Part shown: one piece after another, positions 17,088-25,673 of the stretch | How positions within the stretch are numbered: position 1 is the first letter of the stretch | How the letters are laid out: every line of letters begins with the position of its first letter | From: Seminibacterium arietis | GTDB taxonomy: Bacteria > Pseudomonadota > Gammaproteobacteria > Enterobacterales > Pasteurellaceae | Assembly (NCBI RefSeq): GCF_042675725.1 | Contig: NZ_JBHTJN010000026.1 | Coordinates: 1-51,892, forward strand | Direction of reading: 5' to 3' | Length of the DNA: 51,892 nt | The notes under the pieces: model-generated | Databases searched by the model: none | What the model saw: only the letters and a program-made list of their open reading frames with translations | What the model was told of the DNA's origin: nothing | Made by a program: the position numbers and the translations under genes

Positions 17088-17318
17088 CTATGGGTTAGTT
17101 GATTGGTTACAGATATAAACGTCATAATTGGCGTTGATTTTTGGGGTAATACCACCCTTTATGAGTAGTAGATACACCACACCATCAATACATACCTCTT
17201 TAAGTTCGCCGTATGCGCTTACCTGATACCTTTTTATTGGCTGTATATCATTAAGTGGCGCTTTTTCAATGCACCCCGCCAACAAAAGTGCGGTGCAAAT
17301 TACGGCAATTTTTTTCAT
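17088..17318 (-). CDS. Small prophage lipoprotein
   Basis: The product has 76 residues with signal peptide MKKIAVICTALLLAGC (lipobox LAGC, Cys16) and two further cysteines. It starts at an ATGA overlap with the upstream helix-turn-helix gene, so it belongs to the early operon. Lipoprotein genes in this position can act in superinfection exclusion, but nothing here proves that. Confidence 0.6.
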   Translation of the reverse strand: MKKIAVICTALLLAGCIEKAPLNDIQPIKRYQVSAYGELKEVCIDGVVYLLLIKGGITPKINANYDVYICNQSTNP

Positions 17319-17509
17319 TTTTCTTTTTCCTCTTTATCAATTTTGATGATGATTAACCGTTTTTTCTTACTTCCTTTATCGCCTAACTTAGCATAACGGT
17401 AAATCGTTGTTTTACTTAAGTTAAATTGCTTTGCTAACTGTTCCGCTGTGCCGTCTCCTAAGTTATCCTCACCCTCATAGACGGCGTAAATATCCAGAGA
17501 CTTTGCCAT
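17315..17509 (-). CDS. Small helix-turn-helix early protein
   Basis: The product has 64 residues with a clear helix-turn-helix at about 20-45 (AEQLAKQFNLSKTTIYRYAK) and a highly basic tail. It probably binds DNA, perhaps as an early regulator. It is fourth after MuB counting small genes, and overlaps the following lipoprotein gene by four bases. Confidence 0.6.
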   Translation of the reverse strand: MAKSLDIYAVYEGEDNLGDGTAEQLAKQFNLSKTTIYRYAKLGDKGSKKKRLIIIKIDKEEKEK

Positions 17510-17517
17510 TGCTCACC

Positions 17518-17733
17518 TCAAAACCAGTACACCGTACAATTTCCCACTTGAGTGATAAACCGCTCACGGCGTTGCCCGTTAATGCGTTCCACAATCTGCG
17601 TTGCATTTGCTATTAAGCGTTGGCTTGGGCGTAAAATTAAAAAACTCGGAAAACGCCCATCTTTTGATTTCACAATCTCCACACCCTCACGACGTAACGC
17701 ATAAGCTGTGTCAATAATGTCTGCTCTTGCCAT
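17518..17733 (-). CDS. Prophage early protein of unknown function
   Basis: The product has 71 residues (starts MARADIIDTAYALRREGVEI) with no membrane segment or known motif visible to me. It is closely spaced between other early genes. Its ribosome-binding site is a GGAGAAAG-like stretch upstream of 17733. Confidence 0.55.
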   Translation of the reverse strand: MARADIIDTAYALRREGVEIVKSKDGRFPSFLILRPSQRLIANATQIVERINGQRRERFITQVGNCTVYWF

Positions 17734-17751
17734 TTTCTTTCTCCTTAATCC

Positions 17752-17946
17752 TTATTTAGTCACTCTCGTTTGACGGTAAAAATTCAGCCATGCCTTTCTA
17801 TTCTTTAATACGCTGTACAAAGTAAAGTCGTCCTCTTCTTCGCTCCATCCCCCTGCAGCAATCCATTTATCTTTTGAATTTTTAGAAATCAAAATGTCAC
17901 CATTTTTTCCTATCCAGTTATCAAACTCTTTTGTTTTAAAGCCCAT
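17752..17946 (-). CDS. Prophage early protein of unknown function
   Basis: The product has 64 residues (starts MGFKTKEFDNWIGKNGDIL), aromatic-rich with an acidic patch EEEDD. It lies immediately downstream of MuB, preceded by a good AGGAGG-type ribosome-binding site. No family is recognised. Confidence 0.5.
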   Translation of the reverse strand: MGFKTKEFDNWIGKNGDILISKNSKDKWIAAGGWSEEEDDFTLYSVLKNRKAWLNFYRQTRVTK

Positions 17947-17955
17947 ATTTCCTCC

Positions 17956-18831
17956 TTAATTAATCAACATTTCCGCATAACGGTTAATCAGTGCCTCGCT
18001 AATCGGTTTTCCGTGCATTTCCGCCACGCGGATCACGCCACGCATTAACTTGTTCAATCGTCTTGCGTTGCCTTTGCTTACTTTGTAAAGCAGGTCGTTA
18101 AATTCGTCCGTACCTAAGCCTTGCTGGGCAAGTAAGGCGATGTCTTCCTTATCTAGGGCGTTTTGTAAATCGCAATGTACGCCCGCACGGCTGTATAACT
18201 GGGCTAACTCACCATATTTACCTTTTAAATTAACGATTAATCTCGGCATTCCTGCCAACACCACACCGCACTTGGTTAAATCGTGGATACGGCGTAAATA
18301 TTCCAAACTTTTCGTGCTTAATAGTTCCGCTTCGTCCACAATAATTAAGCGGTTTTCGCCAAGTTTTTCGGTGATACGGGTAAAGAGCTCGTGATTTAGT
18401 CCGTTTTCGTTTAGTCCCAACTGCTGACACAGATTTTTAAGTAACACTTTCGGGCTGTAACTTGGTTCAACTTCCACAAAAATGGTTTCAGGGTTGCGTT
18501 CCATGTAGTGTTTTAGTGCTTGGGTTTTGCCTAAACCTGCCGCCCCTGTGATCACTGCAATATCACTTTCTGCGTGGGCAATGTAGATAGCATCTAAACA
18601 ACGCTGTGCCGCGTAAGTTTCCACAAATTCGCTGTTAAAACGGCGTTCCACCACCTTATCTTTTTCACGTTGCAACAAGCGGGCAACGGCCTCATCAATT
18701 TCATCGGTTTTCCCGTTGTAATTGCCTTTTAAATACTGGCTCACGGTGGTGATGGATTTCCCAATCGCCTTAGCAATTTGCCCCTGCGTTAGCCCTTGTG
18801 TCTGCATATAGCGCTGTAATTGCTCTTTCAT
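17956..18831 (-). CDS. muB: Mu-like transposition activator MuB (AAA+ ATPase)
   Basis: The product has 291 residues. An N-terminal helix-turn-helix (GLTQGQIAKAIGKSITTVSQ, 13-32) is followed by an AAA+ ATPase: Walker A GAAGLGKT at 96-103 and Walker B LIIVDEAELL with Asp166-Glu167. It captures target DNA and activates MuA. It starts three bases after the MuA stop. It appears intact. Confidence 0.92.
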   Translation of the reverse strand: MKEQLQRYMQTQGLTQGQIAKAIGKSITTVSQYLKGNYNGKTDEIDEAVARLLQREKDKVVERRFNSEFVETYAAQRCLDAIYIAHAESDIAVITGAAGLGKTQALKHYMERNPETIFVEVEPSYSPKVLLKNLCQQLGLNENGLNHELFTRITEKLGENRLIIVDEAELLSTKSLEYLRRIHDLTKCGVVLAGMPRLIVNLKGKYGELAQLYSRAGVHCDLQNALDKEDIALLAQQGLGTDEFNDLLYKVSKGNARRLNKLMRGVIRVAEMHGKPISEALINRYAEMLIN

Positions 18832-18834
18832 TGT

Positions 18835-20820
18835 TTAACCTGCCTTTCTTTTTAATTGACGTTTCATTTCACTTGGGAAAACCGCAATTTCTTCCGCGTC
18901 TTCCTCCCATTCATTTTGTTTATTTATGCGTAACTGATGTAACCAATCCGCACTTTCTTTGTGTTCAATGGTAAGCACGGGGTTGAGTTCCGCATTAATT
19001 TCATCAAGTTGCTCTTGTTTTAGCTTCATTCGGCGTTGATGACGCTCTTTTCTTGTTTTCTCCACAAAACTCATCGGGAACGCATCACGCTTATTGCCAT
19101 CAAGCTCTGCATAACAGACAAACACCCCATCTAGCCTGCGAATAATCACACGGCTTGGGTCGTGAATATCAAATGCCACCTGCACTTTTTCTCTATCTAC
19201 CTCTAACAACTTCGCACTAAAGTAAAAGTTATTAAACAACCGCACCCAACCTCGCTCTGGTGTACGCTCTACCGCTGGGCGGAACAGATCCCGTGCTTCA
19301 ACTTGGGTGAGGTAAACCAAGTTTTCTTCATTCGTTTTTGCCATTAATTCACGGCGTTTGGCTGCGGGGGTAACATTGCCGATTTCACTGTGTTTATGCT
19401 CGTTGTTGTACCAGTCTATGCCCGCTTGCACCGCATCTAAAAACTGATTCCAACTGGGTAACTTACCCATCGCCCCGCGTTGTTTCGGGGTTAAATCTTC
19501 AAGTGCGGTGCCTTTTCGCAACGCTTTTTCAAGAGATACCACGCCCGTGCTAACATTTCTCACCGTTTCCCTATCTGCACCGCTGCCGTGATAAGTTTCA
19601 AATTGGCGCGCAATGCGGTATAAAATCGTTTGGTGTACCCGCTCAATAATCCCACGCCCTTGTGGGTTGCCCGGTATCCCTGTTTGGTGATTGATACTTA
19701 AGCGGGGCAACATCCCTGTAATATCCCCATCAAGCATCCAGTTTTTCTCACCGCCCCCGTTATCTGAATAATAAATCGCGGGGATACCGTGCTGTTCAAT
19801 GCCGTTTCGCAGTGCGTCTGCCACCGCCAGGGCGTTTTCTGACAGACTTGCCGACCACCCCACAATGTAACGACAAGGGGCGTCCATAATCAGCGTGATT
19901 TCAGGGATAAAAGGGCGACCGCTATCAGGGTGAGCCACTTTCATTTTCATACTGTGTCCATCGCCTACCCAGATGTCATTTACCAACAATTTCGACCAAT
20001 CCCGCTTCACATAAGTGTTTAATGCCCGAAGCTCTGACCCCGTTTTACGCCCAATTTCTTTAATATGGCGAGGCAATTTGGCTAACGCTCTTCTGACACG
20101 ATTAAGACTTGGCAACATCTCAAGCATTAAGGGTTGATCCTCAAAACGCTCTCGCCAATGTTGAGCAAAATACCCATAGGCTTCTGCCACATTAATGCCA
20201 TTGGTTTGGCGGTATTCCGCTAGAAAATCAGGCAACCACGAAATGTCTTCTGCCTTTTTTGCCACCCGTTGCATAGGGGCAAGAGCTTTTAAACGTTCTT
20301 CTGGGGTGCTCGCTTTTTCATAATCCAACACCCATTGATTTAAGGTGCGTTCACCAATCACACGGCTTTCACCTTTTTTGTTATTCGCCTTAGCCACTAA
20401 TGCCATTAATTCAGGTGATAACAAATTTTGTTTCGCCTGCTGGCAAAAAAACTTCACCGCTTTATAACGAGGTTGTGCTTGCTCCAACTGCAAGATATAA
20501 GCCACTAACGTCATTCTTGCATCTGCCGCTTGGCGTTGTTTTTCGGTGAGGTCTTCCAACACGACCGATTTCAACACTGGCAACTTTTTAGGCTTGCCCG
20601 CCACAACCGAGGTCGCAAATTTATCTCTGATTTCCTCTTGCACCTCTTGAGGGAGAGAGGAAAGGGCGTATTCAACACCACCGCCACGACCAACACGTTT
20701 ACGAGATTGCCAATTTTCGCGTTTGGCTTTGTCTATTACTGCTTTTTTGGTCGTTGGTAAGATTACTAGCTGTAAACCTATTAACTCTTGAGCAGAATAG
20801 TATGGCTTTAGTTCACACAT
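18835..20820 (-). CDS. muA: Mu-like DDE transposase MuA
   Basis: The product has 661 residues, normal for MuA. The N-terminal domain binds end sites (about 1-250, including a winged-helix segment near KAKRENWQSRKRVG). The catalytic DDE core has Asp287 in WVGDGHS, Asp353 in YYSDNGGG and Glu393 in GRGIIERVHQ. A basic, helical C terminus follows, for MuB contact. It cuts prophage ends and joins them to target DNA. The frame is intact, so the remnant might still move in trans or in cis if its ends are good. Confidence 0.94.
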   Translation of the reverse strand: MCELKPYYSAQELIGLQLVILPTTKKAVIDKAKRENWQSRKRVGRGGGVEYALSSLPQEVQEEIRDKFATSVVAGKPKKLPVLKSVVLEDLTEKQRQAADARMTLVAYILQLEQAQPRYKAVKFFCQQAKQNLLSPELMALVAKANNKKGESRVIGERTLNQWVLDYEKASTPEERLKALAPMQRVAKKAEDISWLPDFLAEYRQTNGINVAEAYGYFAQHWRERFEDQPLMLEMLPSLNRVRRALAKLPRHIKEIGRKTGSELRALNTYVKRDWSKLLVNDIWVGDGHSMKMKVAHPDSGRPFIPEITLIMDAPCRYIVGWSASLSENALAVADALRNGIEQHGIPAIYYSDNGGGEKNWMLDGDITGMLPRLSINHQTGIPGNPQGRGIIERVHQTILYRIARQFETYHGSGADRETVRNVSTGVVSLEKALRKGTALEDLTPKQRGAMGKLPSWNQFLDAVQAGIDWYNNEHKHSEIGNVTPAAKRRELMAKTNEENLVYLTQVEARDLFRPAVERTPERGWVRLFNNFYFSAKLLEVDREKVQVAFDIHDPSRVIIRRLDGVFVCYAELDGNKRDAFPMSFVEKTRKERHQRRMKLKQEQLDEINAELNPVLTIEHKESADWLHQLRINKQNEWEEDAEEIAVFPSEMKRQLKRKAG

Positions 20821-20828
20821 ATGAACCT

Positions 20829-21017
20829 CTAACTTTCTAAAGCTATATTGAGTTTAATAGCAATTTCTCGTTCTCTTCCATAAAGGCATTTTGATTTTCC
20901 CGTCAATACTCGGCTAATTTCATTAGAGCTATAACCATTTCTTCGCCCCCATTCAGATTGCGTTACATTCATTTCTCTGAACCAATTTTTAGCTTCATCT
21001 CTCGTTCTTTTTTTCAT
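20829..21017 (-). CDS. Ner/Cro-like early DNA-binding protein, 62 aa
   Basis: The true product starts at the ATG at 21017 (MKKRTRDEAKNWF). A longer frame to 21341 only runs over the opposite-strand repressor. It has a helix-turn-helix (QSEWGRRNGYSSNEISRVL, about 20-38). It diverges from the repressor and is first in the early operon, the position of Ner, which tunes the early and repressor promoters. Confidence 0.7.
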   Translation of the reverse strand: MKKRTRDEAKNWFREMNVTQSEWGRRNGYSSNEISRVLTGKSKCLYGREREIAIKLNIALES

Positions 21018-21153
21018 ATAAACTCCTCTATGGACTAAAAACATATTTTGAACTAGAATAAGAACAATACGAATTAATATGAAATCATAAAGTTCATTAT
21101 TGTGTACTGAGTTCATATTAAATATGATTTTTATGAATTTCAAGAGGTTTTTT
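21018..21153. promoter_or_regulatory. Lytic/lysogenic control region with palindromic operator
   Basis: 136 bases separate the divergent Ner-like and repressor genes. The region contains a perfect palindrome TCATATT-A-AATATGA (21113-21127), a second GTTCAT element at 21092, and AT-rich -10-like sequences on both strands. It is probably the repressor/Ner operator. Individual promoters cannot be fixed by eye. Confidence 0.55.
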
Positions 21154-21681
21154 ATGAAAAATTTCACAGACATCGCCAATCGATTAAAAACTGAACTATC
21201 ATTAACGATGGATAAAGAGGTGGCTGAACTTTTAAAAATGTCAAAAAGTGCCTTTGCTGAAAGAAAGCGTAGAGGTGTATTTCCTGAAAATGCCTTAAGA
21301 CTATTAGAGCTTGAGCGTCCAGATTTAAAACTGGATATCAATTACATTCTATCTGGGATTAGAGAACCAAATAATGCTAATAATGAGGATCTTGTGAACG
21401 CCATTAAAGATAAAGCAACTGAAATAGATATGGATGATTATTCTGCCACAATTAACCCTTCACTAATCACGCCTTCTGATGCAATAAATCCAGTTTTACT
21501 GAATATGGATGAAATAAAGTTACTGGCAAATTTTAGAAGAAGTGATACTCAAGGTAAGCAGTTAATCTCCGAAACAGCCAAAATGTGTTGTAAGCATTCA
21601 ATCGCTAATATGCGTTTAGCTGAATACACAGAAAAAGAGTTATTAGACTACACAAAAAGAAATCCGAAAAAAAACGCCTAA
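21154..21681 (+). CDS. Phage repressor with CI-type helix-turn-helix
   Basis: The start is the ATG at 21154 with AAGAGG as ribosome-binding site; the frame upstream to 21100 lies in the operator. The 175-residue protein has a CI-family helix-turn-helix at residues 1-65 (DKEVAELLKMSKSAFAERKRRG, LLELERPDLKLDINYILSG). The rest is alpha-helical and lacks the peptidase domain. It diverges from the early operon, so it is the likely immunity repressor. A separate S24 peptidase-like fragment lies downstream. Confidence 0.75.
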   Translation: MKNFTDIANRLKTELSLTMDKEVAELLKMSKSAFAERKRRGVFPENALRLLELERPDLKLDINYILSGIREPNNANNEDLVNAIKDKATEIDMDDYSATINPSLITPSDAINPVLLNMDEIKLLANFRRSDTQGKQLISETAKMCCKHSIANMRLAEYTEKELLDYTKRNPKKNA

Positions 21682-21747
21682 AATTTATAACACATTGATT
21701 ATATTGTTCTTTTATGTATTCTGTTTACTTTATAAAAAATTGGTACT

Positions 21748-21780
21748 AACTACACAGTTAAATAAATTTACTGTGTAGTT
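21748..21780 (+). terminator. 33-base palindrome after the repressor gene
   Basis: AACTACACAGT / ACTGTGTAGTT is an 11-base perfect stem around an AT-rich 11-base centre. It may terminate the repressor transcript or act as an operator. Confidence 0.5.
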
Positions 21781-21787
21781 CTCACAG

Positions 21788-22118
21788 ATGATAAAAGTAG
21801 AACTTGTTTGGCTACAAACAAAGCACTTAAAGGCTGAAAACTGTGCAATGTTTTTTGGTGAGCGGTGAAAGTATGTATCCAACCTTAAAAGATGGTGAAG
21901 AAATCATTGTGGATCGCTCTAAACGTAATTTAGTTGATGGGAAAATATTTGTTTTAAATAATGATGGGTCAATGCTAGTGAAAAAAGTGCAGTTAACCTA
22001 TGATGGGGTAGAGTTAATTAGCGATAACCCAACATACCGCCCATTAAAGCTAGAAGCTGAAGAAGCAAATAGCCTTATCGTTATTGGGCAAGTAGTGCGT
22101 GGCTATCGTGATTTTTAG
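21788..22118 (+). pseudogene. S24/LexA-type repressor C-terminal domain, frameshifted
   Basis: From 21843 (GTG) a 91-residue frame carries the S24 peptidase fold: the catalytic Ser in SGESMYPTLKDGE and a Lys in MLVKKVQL. In a second frame, from the ATG at 21788, MIKVELVWLQTKHLKAENCAMF reads as the natural upstream part. A run of six T (21851-21856) joins the two with one base too many. No DNA-binding domain precedes it, so this is the tail of a CI/LexA-type repressor left from another lysogeny module, or a split two-part repressor. Confidence 0.6.
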
Positions 22119-22490
22119 GCATAATCCCTCACAAAAATAAGTCAGATTTCACCTAAACGCACCAAAACCACAAGATTTCCCCCCAAAAAATAAAGGCGAT
22201 TTCACCTGAAATCGCCTTGCCTAGTTTTTACTACCATTTTTAGAGTTTTAAACCTGTTTTAAAAATCTTTTAAAAACCATCTAAACCCTGATCACTTTTA
22301 TGCAAAAAATAATCCAATTTTTACCCATTTTTTACCATTCCTGCTCATTTCCCTATTTTGCATAAAACCAACGCCCCAACCTCAACAAACCCAATAACCA
22401 CAAGCCCTCACCTAACTTTTTCCGACCCAAATTTTTCTTTTACTTTATGCAAATATTGTTACTACCCCATAAATGCAGTTTGAATCTCTA
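22119..22490. other. Prophage left-end region and junction with leuD (no gene)
   Basis: The region has no coding potential. It holds a 12-base-stem hairpin AAGGCGATTTCA / TGAAATCGCCTT (22193-22218). Copies of the end motif TTTGCATAA lie at 22298, 22357 and 22445 (the first and last reversed). A pyrimidine-rich, G-poor stretch spans 22300-22440. The junction with host sequence is probably near 22453. Confidence 0.6.
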
Positions 22491-23093
22491 TTATTTAAGG
22501 AATTTCGGAATGTTATTTTCATAGGCAGCAATTTTATCTTCATGCTGTAATGTTAACCCAATGCTATCTAATCCGTTAAGTAAACAATGACGACGAAATG
22601 GATCCAATTCAAAATCGTATACTTTTTTACCTGTTGTAACCGTTTGAGCTTCTAAATTTACATGAATTTCTTTTTCTTGATGATGCCATACCCAATGAAA
22701 AATCTCATCTACTTGCTCTTCACTTAAACAAATTGGCAACATATGATTATTTAAGCTATTGTTATAAAAAATATCTGCAAAACTAGGAGCAATCATTGCT
22801 TTGAAACCATAATCGGCTAATGCCCAAGGAGCATGCTCACGTGATGAACCACAACCAAAATTTTTACGTGTTAGTAGGATTTTTGCTCCTTGATATTGTG
22901 GAAAATTTAGAACGAATTCAGGGTTTGGTTTAGTGCCTTCTGCATCAAGATATCGCCATTCATGGAATAAATGTTTGCCAAATCCTACGCGAGTGATCGA
23001 TTGCAGAAATTGTTTTGGAATAATTGCATCAGTATCTACATTTGCTACATCAAGAGGAACGACTCGCCCCGAAATCTGTTTAAAACCTATCAT
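22491..23093 (-). CDS. leuD: 3-Isopropylmalate dehydratase small subunit
   Basis: The product has 200 residues. With LeuC it isomerises 2- to 3-isopropylmalate in leucine synthesis. Signature motifs are NVDTDAIIPKQFL and FGCGSSREHAPWAL. It is last of the leuABCD operon, nine bases after leuC. The prophage is inserted just downstream of it. Confidence 0.97.
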   Translation of the reverse strand: MIGFKQISGRVVPLDVANVDTDAIIPKQFLQSITRVGFGKHLFHEWRYLDAEGTKPNPEFVLNFPQYQGAKILLTRKNFGCGSSREHAPWALADYGFKAMIAPSFADIFYNNSLNNHMLPICLSEEQVDEIFHWVWHHQEKEIHVNLEAQTVTTGKKVYDFELDPFRRHCLLNGLDSIGLTLQHEDKIAAYENNIPKFLK

Positions 23094-23102
23094 TTTTGCT
23101 CC

Positions 23103-24512
23103 TTAATTTAATTTTAGCTGGCGAATATCAACAAATCTACCAAATACAGCTGCCGCCGCAGCCATTGCTGGACTGACTAAATGAGTGCGACCATTACGAC
23201 CTTGACGACCTTCAAAATTACGATTACTAGTTGAAGCACATCGTTCCCATTCTCCTAAACGATCGTCATTCATTCCCAAACACATAGAACATCCAGGATT
23301 ACGCCATTCTGCACCTGCTTCAATGAAAATTTTATCTAATCCTTCTTTTTCTGCTTGTTCTTTTACTAAGCCCGATCCTGGGACAACTAATACACGTTTT
23401 ACATTACTTGCTATTTTTTGACCTTTCATTATTGTTGCTGCTATGCGTAAATCTTCGATACGTGAGTTAGTGCAAGAACCGATAAAAACTTGATCTACAG
23501 GGACTTGAGTTAAATCTGTATTTGCTTCTAACCCAATATAAGCTAAAGCTTTTTCTGCGGAAGCTCGCACTATAGGATCTACTATTTCCGCAGGATTTGG
23601 GACACGTTGATCAATACCAATTACTTGTCCTGGGTTCGTCCCCCAAGTAACTTGTGGTGAAATATCTTTAGCATCTAAAACTATGACTGAATCAAATTTT
23701 GCCCCTTCATCTGTTTTTAAAGTTTTCCAATATTCAACCGCACTTTCCCAATCTTTTCCCTTAGGAGCGTAAGGGCGATCTTTTAAATATTCAAATGTTG
23801 TTTCATCAGGAGCGATTAAACCTGCTTTCGCACCTAGTTCGATAGCCATATTACATATAGTCATTCGTCCTTCCATTGAAAGATCTCGAATAGCTTCACC
23901 ACAAAACTCTACTACATGCCCAGTGCCACCCGCCATTGTTGTTTTACCAATGATCGCTAATACAATGTCTTTTGCTGTGATTCCCGCACTGACTTTCCCT
24001 CTAACCTCAATTTTCATATTTTTGGCACGACTTTGTTTTAACGTTTGAGTTGCTAATACGTGTTCTACTTCTGATGTACCAATACCGAATGCTAATGCAC
24101 CAAATGCACCATGAGTGGCTGTATGAGAATCACCACAAACGATAGTCATACCAGGTAAAGTTAGGCCTTGTTCTGGTCCCATCACATGAACAATTCCTTG
24201 CTGCTTACTATTCATGTCAAATAAAGAAATGCCAGTGGATTTACAGTTTTTTTCTAGCTCTTTGACTTGAATTTTGGCTTGTCCTTGTAATTTGTTAACA
24301 TCACGAATTTGAGTTGAAATGCTATGATCCATTGTGCCAAAAGTTTTATTTACTTGGCGGACTTGGCGATTTGCAACACGTAAACCATCAAATGCTTGTG
24401 GACTGGTGACTTCATGAATTAAATGTCGATTAATATACAAAATAGGGGTTTCGCCTTCACCTTCATATACAATATGGCTATCAAATAATTTTTCGTAGAG
24501 TGTTTTTTTCAT
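23103..24512 (-). CDS. leuC: 3-Isopropylmalate dehydratase large subunit
   Basis: The product has 469 residues of the aconitase family. The [4Fe-4S] cluster cysteines are in GSCTNSRIEDLR and GCSMCLGMN. Also seen are GDSHTATHGAFGALAFGIG and GTNPGQVIG. It forms the enzyme with LeuD. It is third in the operon, 73 bases after leuB. Confidence 0.97.
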   Translation of the reverse strand: MKKTLYEKLFDSHIVYEGEGETPILYINRHLIHEVTSPQAFDGLRVANRQVRQVNKTFGTMDHSISTQIRDVNKLQGQAKIQVKELEKNCKSTGISLFDMNSKQQGIVHVMGPEQGLTLPGMTIVCGDSHTATHGAFGALAFGIGTSEVEHVLATQTLKQSRAKNMKIEVRGKVSAGITAKDIVLAIIGKTTMAGGTGHVVEFCGEAIRDLSMEGRMTICNMAIELGAKAGLIAPDETTFEYLKDRPYAPKGKDWESAVEYWKTLKTDEGAKFDSVIVLDAKDISPQVTWGTNPGQVIGIDQRVPNPAEIVDPIVRASAEKALAYIGLEANTDLTQVPVDQVFIGSCTNSRIEDLRIAATIMKGQKIASNVKRVLVVPGSGLVKEQAEKEGLDKIFIEAGAEWRNPGCSMCLGMNDDRLGEWERCASTSNRNFEGRQGRNGRTHLVSPAMAAAAAVFGRFVDIRQLKLN

Positions 24513-24544
24513 AATTATCTCATTAAATTCAATAAATTATCTAA

Positions 24545-24577
24545 AAGTGCGGTTTAAAAATAGAAAAATTACCGCAC
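24545..24577. repeat. Inverted uptake-signal pair between leuB and leuC
   Basis: GTGCGGT (24547-24553) and ACCGCAC (24571-24577) can form a 7-base stem with a 17-base AT-rich loop. Inverted uptake signals often double as terminators in Pasteurellaceae. Here, inside an operon, it may tune leuC expression. Confidence 0.5.
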
Positions 24578-24585
24578 AACTGTGA

Positions 24586-25662
24586 TCATATTTCTTTAGC
24601 GATTAAGTCACCCATTTCAGATGTTGAGATAGGTTTTCTTTCTGTTACTAAGTCTGCTGTGCGATGACCTTGAGCTAGCACTTTTTTAACCGCACTTTCA
24701 ATAGAAGCTGCCGCATCGTTTAAATTGAAACTGTAACGCAACATCATAGCTGCGGATAAGATTTGTGCAATTGGATTAGCGATTCCTTTCCCTGCGATAT
24801 CAGGTGCTGAACCACCAGCAGGTTCATATAAACCAAAACCAGACTCATTTAAACTAGCTGAAGGTAGCATTCCCATTGAACCAGTAATCATTGCACATTC
24901 ATCGGAAATAATATCGCCAAAAATATTTGAACAAAGTAGCACATCAAAAAATTCAGGCTGTTTGATAAGCTGCATAGTGGCATTGTCAATATAAATATGA
25001 TCTAATTTAACTTCAGGATATTGTTTAGCTACTTCATTAACTGTCTCACGCCATAAAACTGAACTCATTAATACATTAGCTTTATCTATAGAAGTAACAT
25101 GCTTCGAACGCTTCATTGCTGTGTCGAAAGCAACTTTAGCAATACGCTCAATTTCATAGCGATGATAAATTTCAGTATCATATGCTTTTTCATTTCTACC
25201 TGTTCCTTCACGACCTTTAGGTTGACCAAAATAGATTCCCCCCGTTAATTCACGTACAGTAATCATATCGAAGCCTTTAGCTGCAATATCTGCACGTAAT
25301 GGACAGAGTTCTTCCAAACCCTGATATAAAGTTGCTGGTCGTAAATTACAGAATAAAGAAAAATGTTTACGTAATGGTAATAATGCCCCACGTTCAGGTT
25401 GTAGATCTGGCGGTAAGTGTTCCCATTTTGGACCTCCTACCGAGCCAAATAAAATTGCGTCACTTTCCTCACACCCTCTTAGCGTTTCCGCTGGTAATGG
25501 TTCATTGTAATGATCAATTGCAATCCCGCCCACATCAAAAGTGCGGTAGTTTAATTTAAAATTATGCTTTTGTTGAACTACGTCTAATACTTTCAAAGCT
25601 TGTGCCATAATTTCAGGACCAATTCCATCACCGCTTAACACAGCTACGTTATAAATTTGCAT
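24586..25662 (-). CDS. leuB: 3-Isopropylmalate dehydrogenase
   Basis: The product has 358 residues, and is the NAD-dependent oxidative decarboxylase of leucine synthesis. Motifs: GDGIGPEI at the start, LFGSVGGPKW, RELTGGIYFGQPKGR, and GSAPDIAGKGIANP near the end. It starts 11 bases after leuA. Two uptake signals lie within it (24689, 25539). Confidence 0.97.
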   Translation of the reverse strand: MQIYNVAVLSGDGIGPEIMAQALKVLDVVQQKHNFKLNYRTFDVGGIAIDHYNEPLPAETLRGCEESDAILFGSVGGPKWEHLPPDLQPERGALLPLRKHFSLFCNLRPATLYQGLEELCPLRADIAAKGFDMITVRELTGGIYFGQPKGREGTGRNEKAYDTEIYHRYEIERIAKVAFDTAMKRSKHVTSIDKANVLMSSVLWRETVNEVAKQYPEVKLDHIYIDNATMQLIKQPEFFDVLLCSNIFGDIISDECAMITGSMGMLPSASLNESGFGLYEPAGGSAPDIAGKGIANPIAQILSAAMMLRYSFNLNDAAASIESAVKKVLAQGHRTADLVTERKPISTSEMGDLIAKEI

Positions 25663-25673
25663 GATTTTTTCCT

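Larger units (their letters stand above)
15541..22453 (-). mobile_element. Mu-like prophage remnant with large internal deletion
   Basis: Reading on the minus strand: repressor region (opposite strand), Ner-like gene, MuA, MuB, small early genes, truncated DUF3164, then directly the right-end com and methyltransferase genes. The head and tail genes that would normally lie between are absent. The motif TTTGCATAA occurs forward at 15542 and 15564, and at the other end as its reverse complement at 22298 and 22445 plus forward at 22357. The outermost copies are inverted, as expected for transposase-binding ends. No 5-base target duplication could be identified, so the exact ends are uncertain. 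It is inserted between mreD and leuD, and its base composition is more GC-rich than its neighbours. Confidence 0.8.

Noticed and set aside
21018..21341. N-terminal extension of the Ner-like minus-strand ORF over the repressor gene
   Set aside because: It runs antisense through the repressor coding region and operator. The sensible start with typical residues is the ATG at 21017.
15530..22460. A 5-base duplication flanking the Mu-like remnant
   Set aside because: With ends at TGCATAA / TTATGCA, the flanks are TTTTT and AATAT and do not match; other end choices gave no match either.
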